Source of the DNA: Dehalococcoidia bacterium
GTDB taxonomy: Bacteria; Chloroflexota; Dehalococcoidia; Lucifugimonadales; UBA1123
NCBI GenBank assembly: GCA_021295915.1
Contig: JAGWBK010000008.1
Location: 978-61,956 of the forward strand
Length of the DNA: 60,979 bases
Direction of reading: 5' to 3'
How positions within the stretch are numbered: the first letter of the stretch is position 1; each line of letters opens with the position of its first letter. The notes under the pieces are model-generated. The model saw nothing but the letters and a program-made list of their open reading frames with translations, ran no database searches and was not told the DNA's origin. Position numbers and translations under genes: made by a program. Of the stretch, positions 7,504 to 15,773 are shown piece after piece.

Positions 7504-7956
7504 ATGGTTCAACAGGCCCACAGACTGTATAAGAGTCGCGATGACCGATTCATGTTCGGCGTGGCAGGAGGGCTGGCTGAGTACTTCGATATCGACCCCG
7601 TGCTCGTGCGTGTGGGATGGGTGCTGCTGGCGATTGGAACAGGCGGGATCGGTCTGCTCGTCTACGTCGTCCTGGCCATCGTTACACCTGATGGGCGGCG
7701 AGTTGAGGCAAAGTCGGCGTTTGACGACGACACCGCAGTCGATACGTCGGATGTCCTCGACGAGCCAGACTCCGAACCACGCGGCACCAGAAGGCAGACT
7801 ACCAGAACCATCCTGGCGTTAGGATTGATTGGTTTCGGAGCAATCTTTCTACTAAACAACCTGGGAGTGTTCGGTTCGATACGCTGGGACATCGTCTGGC
7901 CTGTGGCCATAGTGGCGTTGGGTCTGACAATTCTGATTCCGTCGATCCGGCGCTGA
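7504..7956 (+). CDS. PspC-domain membrane protein
   Basis: 150 residues with GGGGAGG before ATG 7504. Residues about 7-60 form a PspC domain (RLYKSRDDRFMFGVAGGLAEYF and the following membrane segment ending IVTPDG). A charged linker and then two C-terminal hydrophobic segments (LALGLIGFGAIFLLNN, IVWPVAIVALGLTILI) resemble the LiaI/LiaF transmembrane unit. PspC proteins sense envelope stress or mediate toxin/secretin tolerance. The next gene starts 4 nt later and carries a similar membrane unit, so the two probably act together at the cytoplasmic membrane. Confidence 0.85.
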   Translation: MVQQAHRLYKSRDDRFMFGVAGGLAEYFDIDPVLVRVGWVLLAIGTGGIGLLVYVVLAIVTPDGRRVEAKSAFDDDTAVDTSDVLDEPDSEPRGTRRQTTRTILALGLIGFGAIFLLNNLGVFGSIRWDIVWPVAIVALGLTILIPSIRR

Positions 7957-7960
7957 CGTC

Positions 7961-8944
7961 ATGGCGTCCTCACGCTCGGAAGCAGTGCGTCGCGGGTTCT
8001 CCCTTGTTGGGGTACTTCTGGCAGCACTCGGAACGGTACTCCTACTTAACACGGTTGGAATTCTTCCCTTCGCAATTTGGTGGGAGCTGGTAGATTACTG
8101 GCCCGTGCTGCTGGTGCTGGTCGGAGTGAAAATGCTCCTTGCTCCTCGCGCACCTTTGCTGGGGATCGGAGTGGCTGCGCTGATCGTGTTTGGTGCGGTC
8201 GCAGCGGCCTTGGTGACGATGCCGGAGAACCGGTCCGGTGGGCCTGTACACGTCACGTTCGTGGAGCCTATGGGCGATGCGGAGATCCTGCGCCTAGGCA
8301 TGGGATTCGCAGGTGGCAGCGTTGAGTTGTCTTCAGGTTCTTCTGACGAGTCCTCCAGTCCGTCACTTTTGGCTGCTGACTTCGGCAGTCGGCCGGCGGA
8401 AGTGATTCGCGACCAGTCGGGCATGGTGACCGAACTCTACCTCTCAGCGGGTGGCCCGGGTATTGACGTCACAATTACTGATGATGGGAAGGCATGGGAC
8501 GTTCAGGGTGCCGACTTAGACGTTTTCAATCCTGGACTTAACGTAGGCGGCCTTGTGGATTGGCACCTGATGATCTCACCGGAGGTGGCACTCGAACTTG
8601 AGATTAACGCCGGCGCAGCTGACCTGGACCTTGACCTACAAGACCTGAACGTACGTAGGGTCGTGGTCGGGGCTGGAGCGACTGACATAAGGATAATGCT
8701 TCCCGTCGATGCTGATAGGACAAGCGTAGAGATCGCAGCCGGAGCAGCCAATGTGGAGATAGTCGTTCCCGAAGGAGTCGCGGCGCGGATCGAGAACGAG
8801 ATACTGCTGAGTTCCACTCGGATCGACTCAGACCGGTTCCTGGAAACTTACGATGGCCTGCACGAGTCCCTGGACTACTCCACGGCAAATAACCGAGTCG
8901 ATATAGAGATCGAAGGGTTCGCTGCGGACGTCACAGTCAGCTAA
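7961..8944 (+). CDS. LiaF-like membrane protein with beta-helical ('toast-rack') C-terminal domain
   Basis: 327 residues. The N-terminus has a LiaI/LiaF-type pair of hydrophobic segments (VGVLLAALGTVLLLNTVGIL, YWPVLLVLVGVKMLL) and a third segment near residues 65-85. The rest is soluble and Gly/Ala/Asp-rich with repeated strand-turn units (ELEINAGAADLDLDLQDL, VVVGAGATDIRIMLP, VEIAAGAANVEIVVP), typical of the DUF4097/toast-rack beta-solenoid domains of envelope-stress proteins. It is translated directly after the PspC protein and probably forms its partner. It is the last gene before a new promoter at 8947. Confidence 0.8.
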   Translation: MASSRSEAVRRGFSLVGVLLAALGTVLLLNTVGILPFAIWWELVDYWPVLLVLVGVKMLLAPRAPLLGIGVAALIVFGAVAAALVTMPENRSGGPVHVTFVEPMGDAEILRLGMGFAGGSVELSSGSSDESSSPSLLAADFGSRPAEVIRDQSGMVTELYLSAGGPGIDVTITDDGKAWDVQGADLDVFNPGLNVGGLVDWHLMISPEVALELEINAGAADLDLDLQDLNVRRVVVGAGATDIRIMLPVDADRTSVEIAAGAANVEIVVPEGVAARIENEILLSSTRIDSDRFLETYDGLHESLDYSTANNRVDIEIEGFAADVTVS

Positions 8945-8946
8945 CC

Positions 8947-8975
8947 TTGTCCCAGCCATGTGGCCTGCGTAAAAT
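8947..8975 (+). promoter_or_regulatory. Sigma70-type promoter for the FabI-like/ThDP operon
   Basis: TTGTCC (8947-8952), a 17-bp spacer and TAAAAT (8970-8975). It lies in the gap after the LiaF-like gene and 42 nt before the TTG start at 9017. Confidence 0.55.
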
Positions 8976-9016
8976 GCCATTCGGCATGAATGCCCGAGTC
9001 ACTACGGAGGTCCCGT

Positions 9017-9793
9017 TTGTACGCCATTGATCTGGAAGGAAAGAACGCCTTCGTTTTCGGCGTTGCGAACCAGCGCAGCATTGCCTGGCACATAGCGAGC
9101 GCGCTTGATCAGGCGGGCGCACGTGTTGCGCTCTCATACCTGAACGACCGGATAAGGCCGGGGGTCGAGCGTCTAGCATCCGGCCTGTCGTCGGGCGCGC
9201 CACTCATCGCATGCGATGTCAGCGACGACGCATCATTGGAGAACGCATTCGAGACCGCCCGAGCGGAAATGGGTGGCCTCGACATTATTGTCCACTCTGT
9301 GGCGTTTGCAAACAGGGAAGACCTGGGTGGCCCTTTCATCGACACGCCCCGCGAGGGTTTTCGCATGGCGCTCGACATTAGCGCATACTCGCTTGTGTCG
9401 GTCGCCCGGCAGGCTGTCCCGCTAATGGAGAACGGTGGCAGCATAATCACCATGACGTTTCAGGCCTCTAGCAGGGTCTTCCCTGGCTACAACGTGATGG
9501 GCACAGCGAAGGCTGCGCTGGAAAACGAGGTGCGTCAGCTAGCGTGGGACTTAGGTCGGGACAACATCCGAATCAACGCAATCAGCGCAGGCCCTGTCGA
9601 CACCCTTTCCTCCAGGGTCATCAGCGGATATCGGGACATGAAGAGAGCCCACTCCGATCGCTCCCCCATGGGAAGGAACATAACTCACGAGGAAGTAGCC
9701 AATACGGCGTTGTTCCTGTGCTCGGACATGTCGACGGGAATCACCGGCGAGGTAATCCATGTGGATACCGGCTACCACGTGATGGGGATCTGA
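9017..9793 (+). CDS. FabI-family enoyl reductase-like SDR
   Basis: 258 residues from TTG 9017, chosen because GGAGG (9006-9010) sits 6 nt upstream; an in-frame ATG at 8990 lacks a site. FabI hallmarks are the nucleotide motif GVANQRSIAW, VHSVAFA, and the catalytic pair in YNVMGTAKAAL (Y158, K165), plus the C-terminal GEVIHVDTGYHVMG. One difference: the Tyr of the E. coli FabI active site (Y146, in TYLGAE) is Phe here (F148, in TFQASS). It is the first gene of an operon with a split ThDP decarboxylase (3-nt gap), so it may reduce the product of that enzyme rather than enoyl-ACP. Housekeeping FabI remains possible. Confidence 0.75.
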   Translation: MYAIDLEGKNAFVFGVANQRSIAWHIASALDQAGARVALSYLNDRIRPGVERLASGLSSGAPLIACDVSDDASLENAFETARAEMGGLDIIVHSVAFANREDLGGPFIDTPREGFRMALDISAYSLVSVARQAVPLMENGGSIITMTFQASSRVFPGYNVMGTAKAALENEVRQLAWDLGRDNIRINAISAGPVDTLSSRVISGYRDMKRAHSDRSPMGRNITHEEVANTALFLCSDMSTGITGEVIHVDTGYHVMGI

Positions 9794-9796
9794 TCT

Positions 9797-10303
9797 ATGA
9801 ACTGGGCTGAAACGATTGTGAACTGTCTGAAAGACTCCGACGTGTCGCTCATTGCCTACGTGCCGGACATCAGCATCCACCAGGTAACCAGGCTGATGGA
9901 AGAGGACGGCTTCTTCCACGTCGTTTCTGCGACTCGCGAGGAAGAGGCCATCGGAATCGCGACCGGTGCGTATGCCACGGGTCGAAATGCCGCAGTATTC
10001 ATGCAGTCAAGCGGATTTGGCAACTGCGTCAACGCGCTTGCCAGCCTGTGTCTCCCCGCGAGGGTGCCATTGCCGATGTTCATTAATCTGCGTGGCGAGG
10101 TGGGTGAGTTCAACATTGCGCAGGTTGCCATGGGACGGTCGACGAGGCCGATCCTGGATACGCTTGGCATCCCGTACTATACGCTCGACACTGATGACCG
10201 GCTCGATCTACGAGTTTCCGGGGCTCTCAAGCTCTGCTACGCATCGAGGCAGCCCCTCGCCCTTTGCATGACACCCCTGCTCCATGGTGGGAAGCTCGCC
10301 TAG
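9797..10303 (+). CDS. ThDP-dependent decarboxylase, N-terminal (Pyr-domain) subunit, sulfopyruvate/phosphonopyruvate type
   Basis: 168 residues forming a complete pyrimidine-binding domain. The catalytic Glu lies in ATREEEAIGIATGAY, followed by MQSSGFGN and a conserved LRGEVGEF segment. This matches the alpha subunits of ComDE sulfopyruvate decarboxylase and the equivalent part of phosphonopyruvate decarboxylase. The diphosphate-binding domain is encoded by the next gene, so the enzyme is a two-chain version. It starts 3 nt after the FabI-like gene. Expected reaction: decarboxylation of a 3-substituted pyruvate to an aldehyde; the substrate is inferred only by family. Confidence 0.8.
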   Translation: MNWAETIVNCLKDSDVSLIAYVPDISIHQVTRLMEEDGFFHVVSATREEEAIGIATGAYATGRNAAVFMQSSGFGNCVNALASLCLPARVPLPMFINLRGEVGEFNIAQVAMGRSTRPILDTLGIPYYTLDTDDRLDLRVSGALKLCYASRQPLALCMTPLLHGGKLA

Positions 10304-10375
10304 CCTGGGATGATCAGTCACCAAATGTTCGAATGAGTCAGATTGCCTGCACCACACCGCTCCCGGGAGAGTAGC

Positions 10376-10930
10376 TTGCACAGATTTTCTGCCACCAAGA
10401 GAGTAAAGGACCTCGTGGGGGATATGGCCGTCGTTGCAAATCTCGGTCCCACGACCGACGAACTCTGGCACGCCGGGCACAGGGACCGCAACTTCTACAC
10501 CTATGGCTCCATGGGGCTGTGCTCATCCATTGCGCTAGGCATGGCACTCTCGACGGATGAGAAGGTGCTGTCCCTGGACGGAGATGGCTCGCTCCTTATG
10601 AACATGGGGACGATTGCCACCATCGGGCGGGAAAATCCAGCCAACCTAATAGTGGTTGTGTGGGACAACGAGCAGTGGGGGCAGACAGGGTACCAGGCAA
10701 GCCACACGGCATTTGGGACCGACCTCGAGAGGGTGGCCAGATCCTGTGGGATTGAAAAGACAGCTACAGTGGCGGACGAGGAGGAGTTGGAAGCAACGCT
10801 TCTTCAGGCGATGCGTGAGGATGGGCCGTGGTTCATCGTTGCCAAGATTGAGGAGGAGGAGTACCTCCCGGTAGCACCCATCGAACCTGAGGTAACCCTA
10901 CACAGGTTTCGAGCCTCTTTCGGCGCGTGA
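10376..10930 (+). CDS. ThDP-dependent decarboxylase, C-terminal (PP-domain) subunit
   Basis: 184 residues from TTG 10376, preceded by GGGAGA at 5 nt; an upstream in-frame ATG at 10343 has no clear site. The ThDP/Mg motif is GDGSLLMNMGTIATI...NLIVVVWDN (GDG-x(~25)-N), with YGSMGLCSSIALGMAL before it. It pairs with the preceding Pyr-domain subunit to give a ComDE-like or phosphonopyruvate decarboxylase-like complex. The 3' end overlaps the convergent MFS gene by 33 bp. Confidence 0.8.
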   Translation: MHRFSATKRVKDLVGDMAVVANLGPTTDELWHAGHRDRNFYTYGSMGLCSSIALGMALSTDEKVLSLDGDGSLLMNMGTIATIGRENPANLIVVVWDNEQWGQTGYQASHTAFGTDLERVARSCGIEKTATVADEEELEATLLQAMREDGPWFIVAKIEEEEYLPVAPIEPEVTLHRFRASFGA

Positions 10931-12265
10931 GTCCGCTGGTACTGCCCGCGACTCGTCTGGACTGACTTGAGCCTGGGTTGAGTTACCGCTCTCAGGGGGC
11001 TGTTGTCGCATCGGAGCCCGGAGTTCGGGCATCAGCAGCGCAACGAGGCTGAGCGAAATTATCCCAAGTATCGCGAAGATCGTGATTCCCGTGGCTGGCG
11101 AAGTCGTCTCTGCAACAGCGCCGATGAGCAGCGCCCCTATCGGTCCTGCCCCTATCGCCAGTGAAATCACTCCCAGCGCTCGCCCGCGCATGTCATCAGA
11201 CGCCGAGATTACGATGATCGTCGACTGCATGGTGCCGAACCCCGCTGTTCCAAGTCCCAGCAGAATCAGCACTGGGAGTGAGACTGCGAACCACTGGGAT
11301 GCAGCAAAGGCAAGTACCAGTACAAGCCCAATCAGCGATCCGCCAAGATAGACCCGTCCGTGGTACCTGAGCTGCCCAAAGGAGGCGATCGCAATCGATC
11401 CAATGATTGCTCCCAGCCCATCAGCTCCCATCAGGAGGCCCATAAGGCCCGCCCCGACGTTTAGGGTCTCTCTAGCTATAACGGGCACCATCTGCATGTA
11501 TGGGAAGAGCAAAAGGTTCATCAGCACTGTCACTACGACGGTGGCCAGTATGATCCGGTTGCTTCTTACGTAGAGGAACCCCTCAAGCAGGTTTCTCGCG
11601 ACGCTGTGGGTTGCCTGCACAATCTCTCTTGGGGGCAATTTCAACGCCGTCAGGAAGACGAGGGCCACCAGATACAGCGCGATGATGACGACGTAACCCC
11701 CTATCAGCCCCACGACCTGTATCAGTATCCCCGCCAGTGCAGGACCGATCATCCTGCTCGCGTGCATGCCAACCGAGTCAAGCGCCATGGCATTTGTCAC
11801 GCCAGCGCGCCCAGTGACATCCAGCACTATCGAGCGCCGAGCCGGCATATCGAATGCCCAGCCTAGTCCGCTGGCCAATACCACTATGTAACTGTGCCAG
11901 TACTCTTCCGATCCAGTGACCAGCAGGAAGAGCATTGCCGCTGAGGCCGCAAGATTAAGGAGCTGCGTGAGCATGATCAACTTGCGACGGTCAGCCCTGT
12001 CGGCCAGCACCCCCCCAATTGCTCCGAAAAGGAGCAAGGGAATCATTCCGAAGAATCCGACAAGGGCCACAAGGAATGGAGAGCCAGTCAGTTCAAGGAC
12101 CAGCCACACCATGAGAGTCATCTGCATCCAACGCGAGATATATGAGAAGAAGTTGGCCGGCCACAAAAGTCGGAATCCGCGGTGCCTGAACGCATCGAGG
12201 GTTGGGGGAAGCTTGGTGTTGCGAGGTCGCAGATGAGGTAGGTTAGCCATGAAAGTCAGTCGCAT
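10898..12265 (-). CDS. Major facilitator superfamily transporter (EntS-like)
   Basis: 455 residues with about 12 hydrophobic segments. The loop GVLADRADRRKLIMLTQL between TM2 and TM3 is the MFS motif A; FRLLWPANFFSYISRWMQM at the N-terminus resembles the EntS/MFS_3 exporter group. The ATG has GGAG upstream. The C-terminal ~45 residues are hydrophilic and rich in Ser/Pro/Gln/Glu. It converges on and overlaps the ThDP gene. Substrate unknown; export of a product of the neighbouring operon is possible but unsupported by co-transcription. Confidence 0.85.
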   Translation of the reverse strand: MRLTFMANLPHLRPRNTKLPPTLDAFRHRGFRLLWPANFFSYISRWMQMTLMVWLVLELTGSPFLVALVGFFGMIPLLLFGAIGGVLADRADRRKLIMLTQLLNLAASAAMLFLLVTGSEEYWHSYIVVLASGLGWAFDMPARRSIVLDVTGRAGVTNAMALDSVGMHASRMIGPALAGILIQVVGLIGGYVVIIALYLVALVFLTALKLPPREIVQATHSVARNLLEGFLYVRSNRIILATVVVTVLMNLLLFPYMQMVPVIARETLNVGAGLMGLLMGADGLGAIIGSIAIASFGQLRYHGRVYLGGSLIGLVLVLAFAASQWFAVSLPVLILLGLGTAGFGTMQSTIIVISASDDMRGRALGVISLAIGAGPIGALLIGAVAETTSPATGITIFAILGIISLSLVALLMPELRAPMRQQPPESGNSTQAQVSPDESRAVPADSRAERGSKPV

Positions 12266-12400
12266 TCTACTCCGCGCTGTGCGCGAAACAAAGCATATTT
12301 CAGGCTAAGTTTTATATTCGTACTAGATTGGGGTCAGCCGGATGCTAATCGCGTGAATCCGCGTTAGATCGCATGAGGTCAGGACCTGTGACGGACCGCG
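12266..12400. other. Intergenic gap with an imperfect hairpin
   Basis: 135 bases between the MFS start and the BatE end. CTAATCGCG (12345-12353) and CGCGTTAG (12360-12367) form a hairpin with one bulge that could end the Bat operon, though no U-tract follows on the minus strand. No gene seen. Confidence 0.35.
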
Positions 12401-13198
12401 TTACAAGTCTTCTAGCAGGACCCTCTCGACATCCGAACTGAGCACCCACCCCTCCAACTCGGTCCTGGGTAGCCTTACCCTGGTCCAGCCGGCCCTCGTT
12501 TCGATGACAGCGACTTCTCGCCCTTTGTCCAAGTTGATCTCTGTCCGGGCCCTGGCGTTGGGAGCTTCCAGTACGTCTGTGGACTGGGCGATGATGACTC
12601 CCGTTTCGGTCCAGTAATTGCGACTGACCTGGTTGCCTACCGCGAGTACGCCAAATAGGAGTAGTCCGAACCCTGCGACAACTGCAACACGCCTGAGGGT
12701 AAGCGAGTAGGGTACATTGCGATTCCAGACGAGCGTCAGGACTACCGCCCAGATGACCAGCCAGCAGAGCAGAGCGATCAGTGTTGCTGCATTCAGCGAC
12801 ACCCAGGGCAGCCAGTTGGCGAACTGTCCAAGTGCGGGCACTGGCCTTTCCTGGGCCGCCCCCGGGTCGGAGACGCTTCCCCTTACAAGAGAAAGGTTGG
12901 CGTCTATGTCTTCGTCCAGTGGAGCAAGTCTCTTTGCCCGCAGATAGTTGAGCAGCGCGCGTCCCTTGTCATCCATCCGGTAGTAGGAATTGCCAAGGTT
13001 GTAGTAGAGGGTCGCGTCCTGATAGCCGAGTCTCGAGAGATGTTCGTAGCTGCGTGCGGCTTCTTCGTAGTTCCCGGACTCGTACAGGAGGTTCGCACTT
13101 CGAAATGCCTCAATGTCCAGCGAGTCGTCCGCCGCTACTGATTCGACAAGAGTAAACGCGCCTACGATAGTAAGCACGAGCAAGGTTACTGCCCTCAC
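12401..13198 (-). CDS. BatE-like TPR / SH3-type protein
   Basis: 265 residues, starting at GTG in a 4-nt overlap (GTGA) with batD. A signal peptide (MRAVTLLVLTIVGAFTLVES) is followed by TPR units (ANLLYESGNYEEAARSY, ATLYYNLGNSYYRMDD). Then come two hydrophobic segments (LIALLCWLVIWAVVLTLV and VAVVAGFGLLLFGVLAVG) and a C-terminal SH3b-like domain (IIAQSTDVLEAPNARA ... WVLSSDVERV). This is the usual BatE layout: an envelope protein of the aerotolerance (Bat) complex, probably with its TPR and SH3 parts on the outer side. It is the last gene of the MoxR operon. Confidence 0.82.
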   Translation of the reverse strand: MRAVTLLVLTIVGAFTLVESVAADDSLDIEAFRSANLLYESGNYEEAARSYEHLSRLGYQDATLYYNLGNSYYRMDDKGRALLNYLRAKRLAPLDEDIDANLSLVRGSVSDPGAAQERPVPALGQFANWLPWVSLNAATLIALLCWLVIWAVVLTLVWNRNVPYSLTLRRVAVVAGFGLLLFGVLAVGNQVSRNYWTETGVIIAQSTDVLEAPNARARTEINLDKGREVAVIETRAGWTRVRLPRTELEGWVLSSDVERVLLEDL

Positions 13199-14934
13199 GC
13201 CGACAACTCCTCATCCAGCGATCGCACGATGGCCTGCACGTCACGCGCCACCTCTTCAGTACCTTCGACTTCTCGGCTGGAGAATCGCATCTCTGCGATT
13301 CTTCCCATCAGCTCCACCAGACGCTCAGAGGTTGCCGCACTCGCGCCGATCTGACCGAGTGAATCAGCGATCTCGGTGGCAGACATTCCCGAAGTGGGGC
13401 GTTCCAGTCTAACGTCCAGGTAGCCGTGCAGCGCCATGCTGGCGGCATCTGCCGTGGATGATCCGGGCTCGATCGCCGCAAGCTTGGCCAGGGCGGCCTG
13501 CGAGGCTGCGCTGAGGTCGCGAGATGAACTGACCGGATCGGGACGCCTCTTGTACATCACCAAGGTGGTGACAGCCAATACTCCTGCCAGTGGCGTGAGC
13601 CACAGCAGCCAGAACACGCTGCTGGCTGTGAGTGGACTTGTTGGGCGGGCAATGGAATCCGGGACCGGCTTGATATACCTGATATCTTGCGCCTCCGCAT
13701 CTTCAGTTTCTTCTGAAGTTGCCAGGGGATCGGCCTCTGGAGAGCCTGGGTCTGGAAGCACTTCCACGCTAAACGAACGGCTTGTGAGGGTAACGTACTC
13801 TTCATCGCTGGGATCGAAGTAGGAGTACTCTATAGGCGGAAACTCATGGCTGCCGGAGGCGCTGGGAATAAGCACCCTCTCGAACTCTCTCGACCCCTGC
13901 ACTTTCCCGTCGATAATCGACATCTTGTACGGAGCGTCGTTGTCGAACGCACGCCAGCCGGGAATCTCGGGCCACTCTGGAGCCGGAAGGGACTCCATGT
14001 TCCCTTCTCCCGTTACCGTTACCGTGAGTGTCACCGGATTTCCGATGTCGACCGTGTTGCTGTCCACTTCGGCCGCGATGCTGTATATGCCGACTGCTCC
14101 GGTGAAGGCGTCGGGCTCGCCGGGCGGCAGCGGCCTGACGCTGAGATTGATCTGTCTGGTCGGATACTGGGTAACGCTAGATCCCAGAAGTCCGCCCCTG
14201 ACTGTGACGTTTGTGGGCTCGATCGTAAGGTCTCCGGCTAGGGTAGGGAACAAGACCGTGTTCGCTTCAGTAACCGTGTAGCTTCGGCCTGCTACGTTTG
14301 CGAGGCTCTCTTCTTCGCTGGACCTGCCAGGATTCCAGAAGCCCGCGAAGTCCGGTGCGTCGTATATCGGTCTGGCAAAAGGGTTTGCCGAGTAGAACCT
14401 CAAAGTGTACGTGATCTGCTGACCTATGTAGGGCGTGTCATCATCCACTTCTGACTCTGCAAAGAAGTCCTGACCTACGAGACTTGTCGGTTGCGGCGGT
14501 GGCCCAGGCGACGATTGCGTTGCTCCAGCCCCTCCTGTCACATTGACCGTGATTGGGTCCGTAATATGAACGGTGTTGTCGAGAATCACGTTGATTGGGT
14601 CGATATCAATCGAGCCGGTTCGCAATGGCTGGTACTTGAAGATGAACTCGAAGTGAGCTGACAGGGCCCCCTGTACGAATGCCTGGTAGCTCCTCCTTTC
14701 GCTGCCAACCAGGATGAGGCCGCTGATAACCGGGGCCTGCGGTAGAGGATGAACATTGGTTACGCCTTCGATTCGCAGGATCAGTGTAAGTACGTCGGTC
14801 AGCGTCAGGTCAGTCCGGTCCACGGAAGCCGTTACACTTGGCGTCTGGGCATGTGCCGGTGTGGTGGCCAGTCCCAGCAGAAGCAGCACTACAGCCGCCG
14901 CAATAGAAAGACTGACCTTGTTCACCGTACTCAC
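13195..14934 (-). CDS. batD: BatD-like protein
   Basis: 579 residues from GTG 14934, 5 nt after batC. Signal peptide of about 29 residues ending AHAQ, then repeated Ig-like beta domains typical of BatD (SVTASVDRTDLTLTDVLTL; DDDTPYIGQQITYTLRFYS; EVDSNTVDIGNPVTLTVTVT). A transmembrane segment lies near residue 440 (VFWLLWLTPLAGVLAVTTLV) and a cytoplasmic helical tail of about 110 residues follows. BatD is the large periplasmic-facing part of the Bat system. A second, shorter BatD-like gene is present upstream at 17805-18824. Confidence 0.85.
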   Translation of the reverse strand: MSTVNKVSLSIAAAVVLLLLGLATTPAHAQTPSVTASVDRTDLTLTDVLTLILRIEGVTNVHPLPQAPVISGLILVGSERRSYQAFVQGALSAHFEFIFKYQPLRTGSIDIDPINVILDNTVHITDPITVNVTGGAGATQSSPGPPPQPTSLVGQDFFAESEVDDDTPYIGQQITYTLRFYSANPFARPIYDAPDFAGFWNPGRSSEEESLANVAGRSYTVTEANTVLFPTLAGDLTIEPTNVTVRGGLLGSSVTQYPTRQINLSVRPLPPGEPDAFTGAVGIYSIAAEVDSNTVDIGNPVTLTVTVTGEGNMESLPAPEWPEIPGWRAFDNDAPYKMSIIDGKVQGSREFERVLIPSASGSHEFPPIEYSYFDPSDEEYVTLTSRSFSVEVLPDPGSPEADPLATSEETEDAEAQDIRYIKPVPDSIARPTSPLTASSVFWLLWLTPLAGVLAVTTLVMYKRRPDPVSSSRDLSAASQAALAKLAAIEPGSSTADAASMALHGYLDVRLERPTSGMSATEIADSLGQIGASAATSERLVELMGRIAEMRFSSREVEGTEEVARDVQAIVRSLDEELSA

Positions 14935-14939
14935 TGGAC

Positions 14940-15773
14940 CTACCAGTCCTGTGCCGGAGGCGTGCCCGGGAAGGACTGCAACATCTGAATGGCGTTCCTG
15001 AGCGGCTCGGCGTTCTCTCCGACCATTTCGAGCAGGCGCCGAGCCTGGTCCTCGGTTAGGCCTGTAGGAGGGATGATCGGTTCCAGTTCCTGGTCGCCTG
15101 TGCCAGGTTCGGAAGGTTCGTCTTCGGACTCTGTGGGCTCGCCTTCAGGTTCGCCCGCCTGCGGCTCACCCTCGGGTTCTCCCTCTCCTTCCTGTTCCTC
15201 ACCCTCGCTGTCCTGCTCCGGCAGTTGCTGATCGTCCTGCTGTTGATTGTCCTGCTGCTGGGGTTCAGGCGTTGGCTGCTCCTGTGAAGGGTTGTTAGCC
15301 TCATCCTGTTGCTGCGGCTGGGGCAGATGCGCCAGCGCAAGTTCAAGGTTGTGCTTCGCATCGTAGTTGTCGGGATTGATCCGGAGCGCCTGCTTGTACA
15401 TTTCGATTGCCTGTTCGTGGTCGCCAGCCTCGTACAGTGCATTTCCAGTGTTGAAAGTCGTCCAGTCAGACAGGTCCATGTCCTGTCCGGCCAACACCTG
15501 GTCGTAGGTGTCCACTGCCTCCCGGTATCTCTGCTGCCTGTACAGCGTGTTGGCAGTGTTGTACGAAGGCTCTTCGCGCCCTGGCATCGATTCCTGTGCG
15601 ATCTCGTAGGCGTTAAGCGCGGTATCATACATTCCTGCGGAGAATGCCTTGTTGCCTACGTCCACCGCCTCCGGACCGTCACCGCCGCCGATCAGGGAGG
15701 GCACGCCACACCCAGTAATCAACAGCGTGAGCACTAGCGTGGCAAACCACGGAATGTAGAGTCGGAGTTTCAT
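14940..15773 (-). CDS. BatC-like TPR lipoprotein
   Basis: 277 residues; ATG overlaps the end of batB in ATGA. The N-terminus is a lipoprotein signal peptide with lipobox LITGC, and the first ~150 residues form TPR repeats (NKAFSAGMYDTALNAYE, TANTLYRQQRYREAVDTY, GNALYEAGDHEQAIEMY). The next ~80 residues are a low-complexity Gln/Glu/Pro tract, then a short helical tail. BatC proteins normally combine TPRs with the VWA subunits; here lipid anchoring keeps the TPRs on the outer face of the membrane. Confidence 0.85.
   Translation of the reverse strand: MKLRLYIPWFATLVLTLLITGCGVPSLIGGGDGPEAVDVGNKAFSAGMYDTALNAYEIAQESMPGREEPSYNTANTLYRQQRYREAVDTYDQVLAGQDMDLSDWTTFNTGNALYEAGDHEQAIEMYKQALRINPDNYDAKHNLELALAHLPQPQQQDEANNPSQEQPTPEPQQQDNQQQDDQQLPEQDSEGEEQEGEGEPEGEPQAGEPEGEPTESEDEPSEPGTGDQELEPIIPPTGLTEDQARRLLEMVGENAEPLRNAIQMLQSFPGTPPAQDW

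Noticed and set aside
10898-10930. Antisense overlap between ThDP subunit and MFS gene as a regulatory device
   Set aside because: A 33-bp convergent overlap is common in compact genomes and shows no extra signal.
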